From the NCBI GenBank assembly GCA_037783545.1, contig JBBELK010000096.1, positions 2,418,001 to 2,482,000 on the forward strand: 64,000 nt of DNA, in the 5' to 3' direction. Of the stretch, positions 54,199 through 64,000 are shown in pieces. Position 1 is the first letter of the stretch; each line of letters begins with the position of its first letter. Both the position numbers and the translations under genes were made by a program. The notes below the pieces were generated by a model. It was not told where the DNA came from. It did not search any database and saw only the letters and a program-made list of their open reading frames with translations. The stretch is from Henricia sp. BOLD:AAB3569 (Eukaryota; Echinodermata; Asteroidea; Spinulosida; Echinasteridae).

Positions 54199-55901
54199 AT
54201 GCACAATTTGAAGTTCGTCAAAAAATGTCTTGACTTGCAAATTTGCCGACGTTTGGAGCACACTTTGACCAAATTCCCGTCCCAAACAAGACTGAGCATG
54301 CGCACGAGTGATCAGGAGTACACGGACAGCCACGGTCTGCAGAGCAGGCAGGAAGCCCGAGCCCAGTTTTCCCTAAACTCTGAAATTTCTCGGCCATTTC
54401 CCTGCGAAAGTCTGTCAATTTTTCAGGACAAGTGCGGAATATAGACTGTTTGGAGCATGCACAATTTGAAGTTCGTCGGAAAATTTCTTGACTTCCAAAT
54501 TTGCCGACGTTTGGACCACACTTGACCAAATTCCCGTCCCAAACAAGACTGAGCATGCGCACGATTCAGGAGTACACGGACAGCCACGGTCTGCAGAGCA
54601 GGCAGGAAGCCCGAGCCCAGTTTTCCCTAAACTCTAAAATTTCTCGGCCATTTCCCGGCGAAAGTCTGTCAATTTTTCAGGACAAGTGCGGAATATAGAC
54701 TGTTTGGAGCATGCACAATTTGAAGTTCGTCGGAAAATTTCTTGAATTGCAAATTTGCCGACGTTTGGACCACACTTTGACCAAATTCCCGTCCCAAACA
54801 AGACTGAGCATGCGCACGAGTCAGGAGTACACAGACAGCCACGGTCTGCAGAGCAGGTAGGAAGCCCGAACCCAGTTTTCCCTAAACTCTGAAATTTCTC
54901 GGCCATTTCCCGGCGAAAGTCTGTCAATTTTTCAGGACAAGTGCGGAATATAGACTGTTTGGAGCATGCAAAATTTGAAGTTCGTCAAAAAAAATTATTG
55001 ACTTCCAAATTTGCCGACGTTTGGACCACACTTTGACCAAATTCCCGTCCCAAACAAGACTAAGCATGCGCACGAGTCAGGAGTACACGGACAGCCACGG
55101 TCTGCAGAGCAGGCAGGAAGCCCGAGCCCAGTTTTCCCTAAACTCTGAAATTTCTCGGCCATTTCCGGGCGAAAGTCTGTCAATTTTTCAGGACAAGTGC
55201 GGAATATAGACTGTTTGGAGCATGCAAAATGTGAAGTTCGTCGGAAAATTTCTTGACTTCCAAATTTGCAGAACAGGCAGGAAGCCCGAGCCCAGTTTTC
55301 CCTAAACTCTGAAATTTCTCGGCCATTTCCCGGCGAAAGTCTGTCAATTTTTCAGGACAAGTGCGGGATATAGACTGTTTGGAGCATGCAAAATTTGAAG
55401 TTCGTCGAAAAATTTCTTGACTTCCAAATTTGCCGACGTTTGGACCACACTTTGACCAAATTCCCGTCCCAAACAAGACTGAGCATGCGCACGAGTTATC
55501 AGGAGTACACGGACAGCCACGGTCAGCAGAGCAGGCAGGAAGCCCGAGGCTAGTTTTCCCTCAACTCTGAAATTTCTCGGCCATTTCCGGGCGAAAGTCT
55601 GTCAATTTTTCAGGACAAGTGCGGAATATAGACTGTTTGGAGCATGCAAAATGTGAAGTTCATCGGAAAATTTCTTGACTTCCAAATTTGCCGACGTTTG
55701 GACCACACTTTGACCAAATTCCCGTCCCAAACAAGACTGATCATGCGCACGAGTGATCAGGAGTACACGGACAGCCACGGTCAGCAGAGCAGGCAGGAAG
55801 CCCGAGGCTAGTTTTTCCTAAACTCTGAAATTTCTCGGCCATTTCCAGGCGAAAGTCTGTCAATTTTTCAGGACAAGTGCGGAATATAGACTGTTTGGAG
55901 C
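54199..55901 (+). repeat. 1,797-bp 7-mer HOR, copy 2, shortened to 1,703 bp
   Basis: Monomers start at 54199, 54457, 54711, 54966, 55222, 55386 and 55644. The one-base deletion CACACTTGACC and CGATTCAGG are repeated here, which shows descent from copy 1 or from the same parent. The copy lacks exactly 94 bp, lost inside the 55222 monomer. The sixth monomer begins AAAATTTG with CGTCGAAAAATTT instead of CCAAATTTG, so its left end was also exchanged. The third carries a private GCAGGTAGG. Confidence 0.92.
55222..55385 (+). repeat. 164-bp truncated monomer with a 94-bp internal deletion
   Basis: The copy runs from AAAATGTG to CAAATTTGC and then continues as AGAACAGGCAGG. Compared with 53425, bases from CGACGTTTGG to CGGTCTGC are missing. 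Both edges of the deletion read TGC, so the join used three bases of microhomology. The lost part includes the NRF1-like motif, the GAT site and the PstI site. A private GCGGGATATAG follows. This is the only monomer with a deletion other than the 27-bp and single-base ones. Confidence 0.95.
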
Positions 55902-56931
55902 ATGCAAAATTTGAAGTTCGTCAAAAAAAATTATTGACTTCCAAATTTGCCGACGTTTGGACCACACTTTGACCAAATTCCCGTCCCAAACAAGACTAAG
56001 CATGCGCACGAGTCAGGAGTACACGGACAGCCACGGTCTGCAGAGCAGGCAGGAAGCCCGAGCCCAGTTTTCCCTAAACTCTGAAATTTCTCGGCCATTT
56101 CCGGGCGAAAGTCTGTCAATTTTTCAGGACAAGTGCGGAATATAGACTGTTTGGAGCATGCAAAATGTGAAGTTCGTCGGAAAATTTCTTGACTTCCAAA
56201 TTTGCCGACGTTTGGACCACACTTTGACCAAATTCCCGTCCCAAACAAGACTGAGCATGCGCACGAGTGATCAGGAGTACACGGACAGCCACGGTCTGCA
56301 GAACAGGCAGGAAGCCCGAGCCCAGTTTTCCCTAAACTCTGAAATTTCTCGGCCATTTCCCGGCGAAAGTCTGTCAATTTTTCAGGACAAGTGCGGAATA
56401 TAGACTGTTTGGAGCATGCCAAATTTGAAGTTCGTCGGAAAATTTCTTGACTTCCAAATTTGCCGACGTTTGGACCACACTTTGACCAAATTCCCGTCCC
56501 AAACAAGACTGAGCATGCGCACGAGTTATCAGGAGTACACGGACAGCCACGGTCAGCAGAGCAGGCAGGAAGCCCGAGGCTAGTTTTCCCTCAACTCTGA
56601 AATTTCTCGGCCATTTCCGGGCGAAAGTCTGTCAATTTTTCAGGACAAGTGCGGAATATAGACTGTTTGGAGCATGCAAAATGTGAAGTTCATCGGAAAA
56701 TTTCTTGACTTCCAAATTTGCCGACGTTTGGACCACACTTTGACCAAATTCCCGTCCCAAACAAGACTGATCATGCGCACGAGTGATCAGGAGTACACGG
56801 ACAGCCACGGTCAGCAGAGCAGGCAGGAAGCCCGAGGCTAGTTTTTCCTAAACTCTGAAATTTCTCGGCCATTTCCAGGCGAAAGTCTGTCAATTTTTCA
56901 GGACAAGTGCGGAATATAGACTGTTTGGAGC
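55902..56931 (+). repeat. 1,030-bp tetramer of the right domain, further copy
   Basis: Monomers start at 55902, 56158, 56416 and 56674, with lengths 256, 258, 258 and 258 bp. The order and marks equal 48554-49583, but without GACCATATTCCC and with GAGGCTAG in place of GAGACTAG. It follows directly on the shortened copy at 54966-55901, so two tetramers lie in tandem at 54966-56931. Confidence 0.91.
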
Positions 56932-57186
56932 ATGCCAAATTTGAAGTTCGTCGGAAAATTTCTTGACTTCCAAATTTGCCGAAGTTTGGACCACACTTTG
57001 ACCAAATTCCCGTCCCAAACAAGACTGAGCATGCGCACGAGTCAGGAGTACACGGACAGCCACGGTCTGCAGAACAGGCAGGAAGCCCGAGCCCAGTTTT
57101 CCCTAAACTCTAAAATGTCTCGGCCATTTCCAGGCGAAAGTCTGTCAATTTTTCAGGACAAGTGCGGAATATAGAGTGTTTGGAGC
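56932..57186 (+). repeat. Recombinant linker monomer
   Basis: A CCAAATTTG copy with TTGACTTCC, GCCGAAGTTTGGACC (only the GAAG of the TAG-type), AGAAC without GAT, CTCTAAAATGTCTCGG, CCAGGCG and TAGAGTG. AGAAC is normally followed by a CCAAATTTG copy. Here the TAGAGTG end leads to an ACAATTTG/CTTGC copy instead, so the right end came from another subtype. Confidence 0.86.
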
Positions 57187-58978
57187 ATGCACAATTTGAA
57201 GTTCGTCGGAAAATTTCTTGACTTGCAAATTTGCCGACGTTTGGACCACACTTTGACCAAATTCCCGTCCCAAACAAGACTGAGCATGCGCACGAGTCAG
57301 GAGTACACGGACAGCCACGGTCTGCAGAGCAGGCAGAAAGCCCGAGCCCAGTTTTCCCTAAACTCTGAAATTTCTCGGCCATTTCCCGGCGAAAGTCTGT
57401 CAATTTTTCAGGACAAGTGCGGAATATAGACTGTTTGGAACATGCAAAATTTGAAGTTCGTCGGAAAATTTCTTGACTTCCAAATTTGCCGACGTTTGGA
57501 CCACACTTTGACCAAATTCCCGTCCCAAACAAGACTGAGCATGCGCACGAGTCAGGAGTACACGGACAGCCACGGTCTGCAGAGCAGGCATGAAGCCCGA
57601 GCCCAGTTTTCCCTAAACTCTAAAATTTCTCGGCCATTTCCCGGCGAAAGTCTGTCAATTTTTCAGGACAAGTGCGGAATATAGACTGTTTGGAGCATGC
57701 ACAATTTGAAGTTCGTCGGAAAATTTCTTGAATTGCAAATTTGCCGACGTTTGGACCACACTTTGACCAAATTCCCGTCCCAAACAAGACTGAGCATGCG
57801 CACGAGTCAGGAGTACACAGACAGCCACGGTCTGCAGAGCAGGCAGGAAGCCCGAACCCAGTTTTCCCTAAACTCTGAAATTTCTCGGCCATTTCCCGGC
57901 GAAAGTCTGTCAATTTTTCAGGACAAGTGCGGAATATAGACTGTTTGGAGCATGCAAAATTTGAAGTTCGTCAACAAAAATTATTGACTTCCAAATTTGC
58001 CGACGTTTGGACCACACTTTGACCAAATTCCCGTCCCAAACAAGACTGAGCATGCGCACGAGTGATCAGGAGTACACGGACAGCCACGGTCTGCAGAACA
58101 GGCAGGAAGCCCGAGCCCAGTTTTCCCTAAACTCTGAAATTTCTCGGCCATTTCCAGGCGAAAGTCTGTCAATTTTTCAGGACAAGTGCGGAATATAGAC
58201 TGTTTGGAGCATGCCAAATTTGAAGTTCGTCGGAAAATTTCTCGACTTCCAAATTTGCCGACGTTTGGACCACACTTTGACCAAATTCCCGTCCCAAACA
58301 AGACTGAGCATGCGCACGAGTCAGGAGTACACGGACAGCCACGGTCTGCAGAGCAGGCAGGAAGCCCGAGCCCAGTTTTCCCTAAACTCTAAAATTTCTC
58401 GGCCATTTCCAGGCGAAAGTCTGTCAATTTTTCAGGACAAGTGCGGAATATAGAGTGTTTGGAGCATGCACAATTTGAAGTTCGTCGGAAAATTTCTTGA
58501 CTTGCAAATTTGCCGACGTTTGGACCACACTTTGACCAAATTCCCGTCCCAAACAAGACTGAGCATGCGCACGAGTCAGGAGTACACGGACAGCCACGGT
58601 CTGCAGAGCAGGCAGAAAGCCCGAGCCCAGTTTTCCCTAAACTCTGAAATTTCTCGGCCATTTCCCGGCGAAAGTCTGTCAATTTTTCAGGACAAGTGCG
58701 GAATATAGACTGTTTGGAGCATGCAAAATTTGAAGTTCGTCGAAAAATTTCTTGACTTCCAAATTTGCCGACGTTTGGACCACACTTTGACCAAATTCCC
58801 GTCCCAAACAAGACTGAGCATGCGCACGAGTGATCAGGAGTACACGGACAGCCACGGTCAGCAGAGCAGGCAGGATGCCCGAGGCTAGTTTTCTCTAAAC
58901 TCTGAAATTTCTCGGCCATTTCCCGGCGAAAGTCTGTCAATTTTTAAGGACAAGTGCGGAATATAGACTGTTTGGAGC
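57187..58978 (+). repeat. 1,792-bp 7-mer HOR, copy 1
   Basis: Monomers start at 57187, 57442, 57697, 57952, 58211, 58466 and 58721, with lengths 255, 255, 255, 259, 255, 255 and 258 bp. Private marks are GGCATGAAGC (57442), GTCAACAAAAATTA (57952), TTTCTCGACTTCC (58211), and GCAGGATGCCCGAGGCTAG with TTTCTCTAAAC (58721). The last monomer has the TTTTTAAGG end known from 52144. Confidence 0.91.
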
Positions 58979-60767
58979 ATGCACAATTTGAAGTTCGTCA
59001 AAAAATGTCTTGACTTGCAAATTTGCCGACGTTTGGAGCACACTTTGACCAAATTCCCGTCCCAAACAAGACTGAGCATGCGCACGAGTCAGGAGTACAC
59101 GGACAGCCACGGTCTGCAGAGCAGGCAGAAAGCCCGAGCCCAGTTTTCCCTAAACTCTGAAATTTCTCGGCCATTTCCCGGCGAAAGTCTGTCAATTTTT
59201 CAGGACAAGTGCGGAATATAGACTGTTTGGAACATGCAAAATTTGAAGTTCGTCGGAAAATTTCTTGACTTCCAAATTTGCCGACGTTTGGACCACACTT
59301 TGACCAAATTCCCGTCCCAAACAAGACTGAGCATGCGCACGAGTCAGGAGTACACGGACAGCCACGGTCTGCAGAGCAGGCATGAAGCCCGAGCCCAGTT
59401 TTCCCTAAACTCTAAAATTTCTCGGCCATTTCCCGGCGAAAGTCTGTCAATTTTTCAGGACAAGTGCGGAATATAGACTGTTTGGAGCATGCACAATTTG
59501 AAGTTCGTCGGAAAATTTCTTGAATTGCAAATTTGCCGACGTTTGGACCACACTTTGACCAAATTCCCGTCCCAAACAAGACTGAGCATGCGCACGAGTC
59601 AGGAGTACACAGACAGCCACGGTCTGCAGAGCAGGCAGGAAGCCCGAACCCAGTTTTCCCTAAACTCTGAAATTTCTCGGCCATTTCCCGGCGAAAGTCT
59701 GTCAATTTTTCAGGACAAGTGCGGAATATAGACTGTTTGGAGTATGCAAAATTTGAAGTTCGTCAAAAAAAATTATTGACTTCCAAATTTGCCGACGTTT
59801 GGACCACACTTTGACCAAATTCCCGTCCCAAACAAGACTGAGCATGCGCACGAGTGATCAGGAGTACACGGACAGCCACGGTCTGCAGAACAGGCAGGAA
59901 GCCCGAGCCCAGTTTTCCCTAAACTCTGAAATTTCTCGGCCATTTCCAGGCGAAAGTCTATCAATTTTTCAGGACAAGTGCGGAATATAGACTGTTTGGA
60001 GCATGCCAAATTTGAAGTTCGTCGGAAAATTTCTTGACTTCCAAATTTGCCGACGTTTGGACCACACTTTGACCAAATTCCCGTCCCAAACAAGACTGAG
60101 CATGCGCACGAGTCAGGAGTACACGGACAGCCACGGTCTGCAGAGCAGGCAGGAAGCCCGAGCCCAGTTTTCCCTAAACTCTAAAATTTCTCGGCCATTT
60201 CCAGGCGAAAGTCTGTCAATTTTTCAGGACAAGTGCGGAATATAGAGTGTTTGGAGCATGCACAATTTGAAGTTCGTCGGAAAATTTCTTGACTTGCAAA
60301 TTTGCCGACGTTTGGACCACACTTTGACCAAATTCCCGTCCCAAACAAGACTGAGCATGCGCACGAGTCAGGAGTACACGGACAGCCACGGTCTGCAGAG
60401 CAGGCAGAAAGCCCGAGCCCAGTTTTCCCTAAACTCTGAAATTTCTCGGCCATTTCCCGGCGAAAGTCTGTCAATTTTTCAGGACAAGTGCGGAATATAG
60501 ACTGTTTGGAACATGCAAAATTTGAAGTTCGTCGGAAAATTTCTTGACTTCCAAATTTGCCGACGTTTGGACCACACTTTGACCAAATTCCCGTCCCAAA
60601 CAAGACTGAGCATGCGCACGAGTCAGGAGTACACGGACAGCCACGGTCTGCAGAGCAGGCAGGAAGCCCGAGCCCAGTTTTCCCTAAACTCTAAAATTTC
60701 TCGGCCATTTCCCGGCGAAAGTCTGTCAATTTTTCAGGACAAGTGCGGAATATAGACTGTTTGGAGC
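58979..60767 (+). repeat. 1,792-bp 7-mer HOR, copy 2 (1,789 bp), opening with a chimeric monomer
   Basis: Monomers start at 58979, 59234, 59489, 59744, 60003, 60258 and 60513. The first has the left end CGTCAAAAAATGTC and GGAGCAC of 52402 and the right end without GAT, with CAGAAAGC, of 57187. The exchange lies between about 59040 and 59130. The last is a GAACATGC/CTTCC copy, so the match to copy 1 ends before it. The 59744 copy is the only right-domain GTATGC start among the GTCAAAAAAAATTA type. Confidence 0.9.
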
Positions 60768-61795
60768 ATGCACAATTTGAAGTTCGTCGGAAAATTTCTT
60801 GAATTGCAAATTTGCCGACGTTTGGACCACACTTTGACCAAATTCCCGTCCCAAACAAGACTGAGCATGCGCACGAGTCAGGAGTACACAGACAGCCACG
60901 GTCTGCAGAGCAGGCAGGAAGCCCGAACCCAGTTTTCCCTAAACTCTGAAATTTCTCGGCCATTTCCCGGCGAAAGTCTGTCAATTTTTCAGGACAAGTG
61001 CGGAATATAGACTGTTTGGAGCATGCAAAATTTGAAGTTCGTCAAAAAAAATTATTGACTTCCAAATTTGCCGACGTTTGGACCACACTTTGACCAAATT
61101 CCCGTCCCAAACAAGACTGAGCATGCGCACGAGTGATCAGGAGTACACGGACAGCCACGGTCAGCAGAGCAGGCAGGAAGCCCGAACCCAGTTTTCCCTA
61201 AACTCTGAAATTTCTCGGCCATTTCCCGGCGAAAGTCTGTCAATTTTTCAGGACAAGTGCGGAATATAGACTGTTTGGAGCATGCAAAATTTGAAGTTCG
61301 TCCAAAAAAATTATTGACTTCCAAATTTGCCGACGTTTGGACCATACTTTGACCAAATTCCCGTCCCAAACAAGACTAAGCATGCGCACGAGTCAGGAGT
61401 ACACGGACAGCCACGGTCTGCAGAGCAGGCAGGAAGCCCGAGCCCAGTTTTCCCTAAACTCTGAAATTTCTCGGCCATTTCCGGGCGAAAGTCTGTCAAT
61501 TTTTCAGGACAAGTGCGGAATATAGACTGTTTGGAGCATGCAAAATGTGAAGTTCGTCGGAAAATTTCTTGACTTCCAAATTTGCCGACGTTTGGACCAC
61601 ACTTTGACCAAATTCCCGTCCCAAACAAGACTGAGCATGCGCACGAGTGATCAGGAGTACACGGACAGCCACGGTCTGCAGAACAGGCAGGAAGCCCGAG
61701 CCCAGTTTTCCCTAAACTCTAAAATTTCTCGGCCATTTCCCGGCGAAAGTCTGTCAATTTTTCAGGACAAGTGCGGAATATAGACTGTTTGGAGC
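60768..61795 (+). repeat. 1,028-bp tetramer HOR, copy 1
   Basis: Monomers start at 60768 (TTGAATTGC), 61023 (GTCAAAAAAAATTA, GAT, TCAGCAG, GAACCCAG), 61282 (GTCCAAAAAAATTA, TTTGGACCATAC, CTAAGC) and 61538 (AAAATGTG, AGAAC, CTCTAAAAT). Lengths are 255, 259, 256 and 258 bp. Two poly-A type copies stand next to each other, unlike elsewhere. GACCATAC and GTCCAAAAAAATTA are found only here and in copy 2. Confidence 0.93.
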
Positions 61796-62823
61796 ATGCA
61801 CAATTTGAAGTTCGTCGGAAAATTTCTTGAATTGCAAATTTGCCGACGTTTGGACCACACTTTGACCAAATTCCCGTCCCAAACAAGACTGAGCATGCGC
61901 ACGAGTCAGGAGTACACAGACAGCCACGGTCTGCAGAGCAGGCAGGAAGCCCGAACCCAGTTTTCCCTAAACTCTGAAATTTCTCGGCCATTTCCCGGCG
62001 AAAGTCTGTCAATTTTTCAGGACAAGTGCGGAATATAGACTGTTTGGAGCATGCAAAATTTGAAGTTCGTCAAAAAAAATTATTGACTTCCAAATTTGCC
62101 GACGTTTGGACCACACTTTGACCAAATTCCCGTCCCAAACAAGACTGAGCATGCGCACGAGTGATCAGGAGTACACGGACAGCCACGGTCAGCAGAGCAG
62201 GCAGGAAGCCCGAACCCAGTTTTCCCTAAACTCTGAAATTTCTCGGCCATTTCCCGGCGAAAGTCTGTCAATTTTTCAGGACAAGTGCGGAATATAGACT
62301 GTTTGGAGCATGCAAAATTTGAAGTTCGTCCAAAAAAATTATTGACTTCCAAATTTGCCGACGTTTGGACCATACTTTGACCAAATTCCCGTCCCAAACA
62401 AGACTAAGCATGCGCACGAGTCAGGAGTACACGGACAGCCACGGTCTGCAGAGCAGGCAGGAAGCCCGAGCCCAGTTTTCCCTAAACTCTGAAATTTCTC
62501 GGCCATTTCCGGGCGAAAGTCTGTCAATTTTTCAGGACAAGTGCGGAATATAGACTGTTTGGAGCATGCAAAATGTGAAGTTCGTCGGAAAATTTCTTGA
62601 CTTCCAAATTTGCCGACGTTTGGACCACACTTTGACCAAATTCCCGTCCCAAACAAGACTGAGCATGCGCACGAGTGATCAGGAGTACACGGACAGCCAC
62701 GGTCTGCAGAACAGGCAGGAAGCCCGAGCCCAGTTTTCCCTAAACTCTGAAATTTCTCGGCCATTTCCAGGCGAAAGTCTGTCAATTTTTTAGGACAAGT
62801 GCGGAATATAGACTGTTTGGAGC
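61796..62823 (+). repeat. 1,028-bp tetramer HOR, copy 2
   Basis: Monomers start at 61796, 62051, 62310 and 62566. The first three repeat copy 1 by eye. The fourth ends CTCTGAAAT, CCAGGCG and TTTTTTAGGAC instead of CTCTAAAAT and CCCGGCG. That leads into a 51889-type monomer rather than another TTGAATTGC copy. The tandem therefore ended by exchange inside the last monomer. Confidence 0.93.
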
Positions 62824-63846
62824 ATGCAAAATTTGAAGTTCGTCGAAAAATTTCTTGACTTGCAAATTTGCCGACGTTTGGAGCACACTTTGACCAAATT
62901 CCCGTCCCAAACAAGACTGGGCATGCGCACGAGTCAGGAGTACACGGACAGCCACGGTCTGCAGAACAGGCAGGAAGCCCGAGGCCAGTTTTCCCTAAAC
63001 TCTGAAATTTCTCGGCCATTTCCCGGCGAAAGTCTGTCAATTTTTCAGGACAAGTGCGGAATATAGACTGTTTGGAGCATGCAAAATTTGAAGTTCGTCG
63101 ACAAATTTCTTGACTTCCAAATTTGCCGACGTTTGGACCACACTTTGACCAAATTCCCGTCCCAAACAAGACTGAGCATGCGCACGAGTGATCAGGAGTA
63201 CACGGACAGCCACGGTCTGCAGAACAGGCAGGAAGCCCGAGCCCAGTTTTCCCTAAACTCTGAAATTTCTCGGCCATTTCCAGGCGAAAGTCTGTCAATT
63301 TTTCAGGACAAGTGCGGAATATAGACTGTTTGGAGCATGCCAAATTTGAAGTTCGTCGGAAAATTTCTTGACTTCCAAATTTGCCGACGTTTGGACCACA
63401 CTTTGACCAAATTCCCGTCCCAAACAAGACTGAGCATGCGCACGAGTCAGGAGTACACGGACAGCCACGGTCTGCAGAGCAGGCAGGAAGCCCGAGCCCA
63501 GTTTTCCCTAAACTCTAAAATTTCTCGGCCATTTCCAAGCGAAAGTCTGTCAATTTTTCAGGACAAGTGCGGAATATAGAGTGTTTGGAGCATGCACAAT
63601 TTGAAGTTCGTCGGAAAATTTCTTGACTTGCAAATTTGCCGACGTTTGGACCACACTTTGACCAAATTCCCGTCCCAAACAAGACTGAGCATGCGCACGA
63701 GTCAGGAGTACACGGACAGCCACGGTCTGCAGAGCAGGCGGAAAGCCCGAGCCCAGTTTTCCCTAAACTCTGAAATTTCTCGGCCATTTCCCGGCGAAAG
63801 TCTGTCAATTTTTCAGGACAAGTGCGGAATATAGACTGTTTGGAAC
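62824..63846 (+). repeat. Four-monomer run not duplicated inside the window
   Basis: Monomers start at 62824 (CGTCGAAAAATTT, CTGGGCATG, AGAAC, GAGGCCAG), 63079 (private CGTCGACAAATTT, GAT, AGAAC), 63337 (CCAAATTTG, CTCTAAAAT, private TTCCAAGCG, TAGAGTG) and 63592 (ACAATTTG, CTTGC, private GCAGGCGGAAAGC). The first matches 51889. The pair 63337/63592 matches 58211/58466 and 60003/60258. Confidence 0.89.
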
Positions 63847-64000
63847 ATGCAAAATTTGAAGTTCGTCGGAAAATTTCTTGACTTCCAAATTTGCCGACGT
63901 TTGGACCACACTTTGACCAAATTCCCGTCCCAAACAAGACTGAGCATGCGCACGAGTCAGGAGTACACGGACAGCCACGGTCTGCAGAGCAGGCAGGAAG
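63847..64000 (+). repeat. Partial monomer at the right edge
   Basis: The last copy starts GAACATGCAAAATTTG, has TTGACTTCC and no GAT, and is cut by the window end at GGCAGGAAG. It is the same subtype, in the same place after CAGAAAGC-like copies, as 57442 and 60513. The array clearly continues beyond the window. Confidence 0.9.

Larger units (their letters stand above)
1..64000 (+). repeat. Satellite DNA array, ~255-bp monomer, about 250 head-to-tail copies
   Basis: Every part of the window aligns to one monomer of 255 bp, or 258 bp when GAT is inserted after CACGAGT. The copies are all in one orientation and no unrelated sequence interrupts them. Observed monomer lengths are 164, 228, 230, 231, 254, 255, 256, 257, 258, 259, 260 and one of 372 bp. 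The first copies start at 187, 445, 703, 958 and 1216 (A of ATGC in GAGCATGCAAAAT). Landmarks in order are GAGCATGC, CAAATTTG, a 50-bp stretch ending AACAAGACTGAG, a second GCATGC 99 bp after the first, CTGCAG, CCCGAG, CCCTAAACTC and GGACAAGTGCGG. GC is about 49% by hand count. I know of no named family with this sequence. It is eukaryotic satellite DNA by structure; the chromosomal location is inferred, not shown. Confidence 0.97.

Noticed and set aside
1-64000. CRISPR array
   Set aside because: Direct repeats have no unique spacers; the whole unit repeats, and the period is about 255 bp.
1-64000. Transposable element or inverted monomer block inside the array
   Set aside because: I found no interruption, no target-site duplication and no monomer in reverse orientation.

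Overview
The whole window is one uninterrupted tandem satellite array. I see no gene, RNA gene, transposon, CRISPR array or unique sequence. About 250 complete head-to-tail monomers, plus a partial copy at each end, all lie in the same orientation. The basic monomer is 255 bp, or 258 bp with a GAT insertion. I number it from the A of the ATGC in the motif GAGCATGCAAAAT. A hand count of one monomer gives about 49% GC and 14 CpG against about 15 expected. An array like this points to eukaryotic heterochromatin (centromeric, pericentromeric or subtelomeric), most likely assembled from long reads. I do not recognise the satellite and cannot name the species; an animal is a guess.

Monomers fall into recognisable subtypes defined by small diagnostic changes. 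These include the GAT insertion, a 27-bp deletion, a +2 TA (AATATATAG), a +3 GGA (CGGAGGAATATGG), CGCAAAATTT, GACTAGC, TTGAATTGC, GTCAAAAAAAATTA, AGTTATCAGG and GAGGCTAG. Subtypes follow each other in fixed orders and build many short-lived higher-order repeats (HORs). No single HOR spans the window. From left to right: 1,029 bp x2 (187-2244); a mixed block; 2,770 bp x2 (6806-12345); 1,001 bp x2 (13111-15112); 1,533 bp x2 (16139-19204); a mixed block; a long-range copy of 5270-9062 at 20483-24277; 2,562 bp x2 with 1,023-bp sub-repeats (24278-29143); 1,281 bp x2 (28886-31447); four ~1,000-bp modules with spacers (31448-39776); a 114-bp out-of-register join at 40264-40266; 1,024 bp x2 (40659-42706); 2,794 bp x2 (42707-48295); ~1,030-bp modules and a 510-bp dimer (48296-52401); 1,797 bp x2, the second copy with a 94-bp deletion (52402-55901); ~1,792 bp x2 (57187-60767); 1,028 bp x2 (60768-62823); and a final unduplicated stretch.

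Two domains are visible. Left of about 39-40 kb the array uses CGCAAAATTT, GACGACG/ACAAGG and GTATGC subtypes. Right of about 40.4 kb it uses TTGAATTGC, GTCAAAAAAAATTA, AGTTATC and GTTCATCGG subtypes. A few modules (TAG-type, 27-bp deletion, GGAGG to ACAATTTG) occur in both.

Because 255, 258 and 228/231 are multiples of three, one minus-strand frame stays open for long distances (up to 1,378 codons at 28041-32177). Frame-breaking +1, +2, -1 and -94 indels elsewhere argue that this is a by-product of monomer length, not a conserved protein. The window reads best as a record of repeated unequal exchange, with breakpoints visible inside single monomers.
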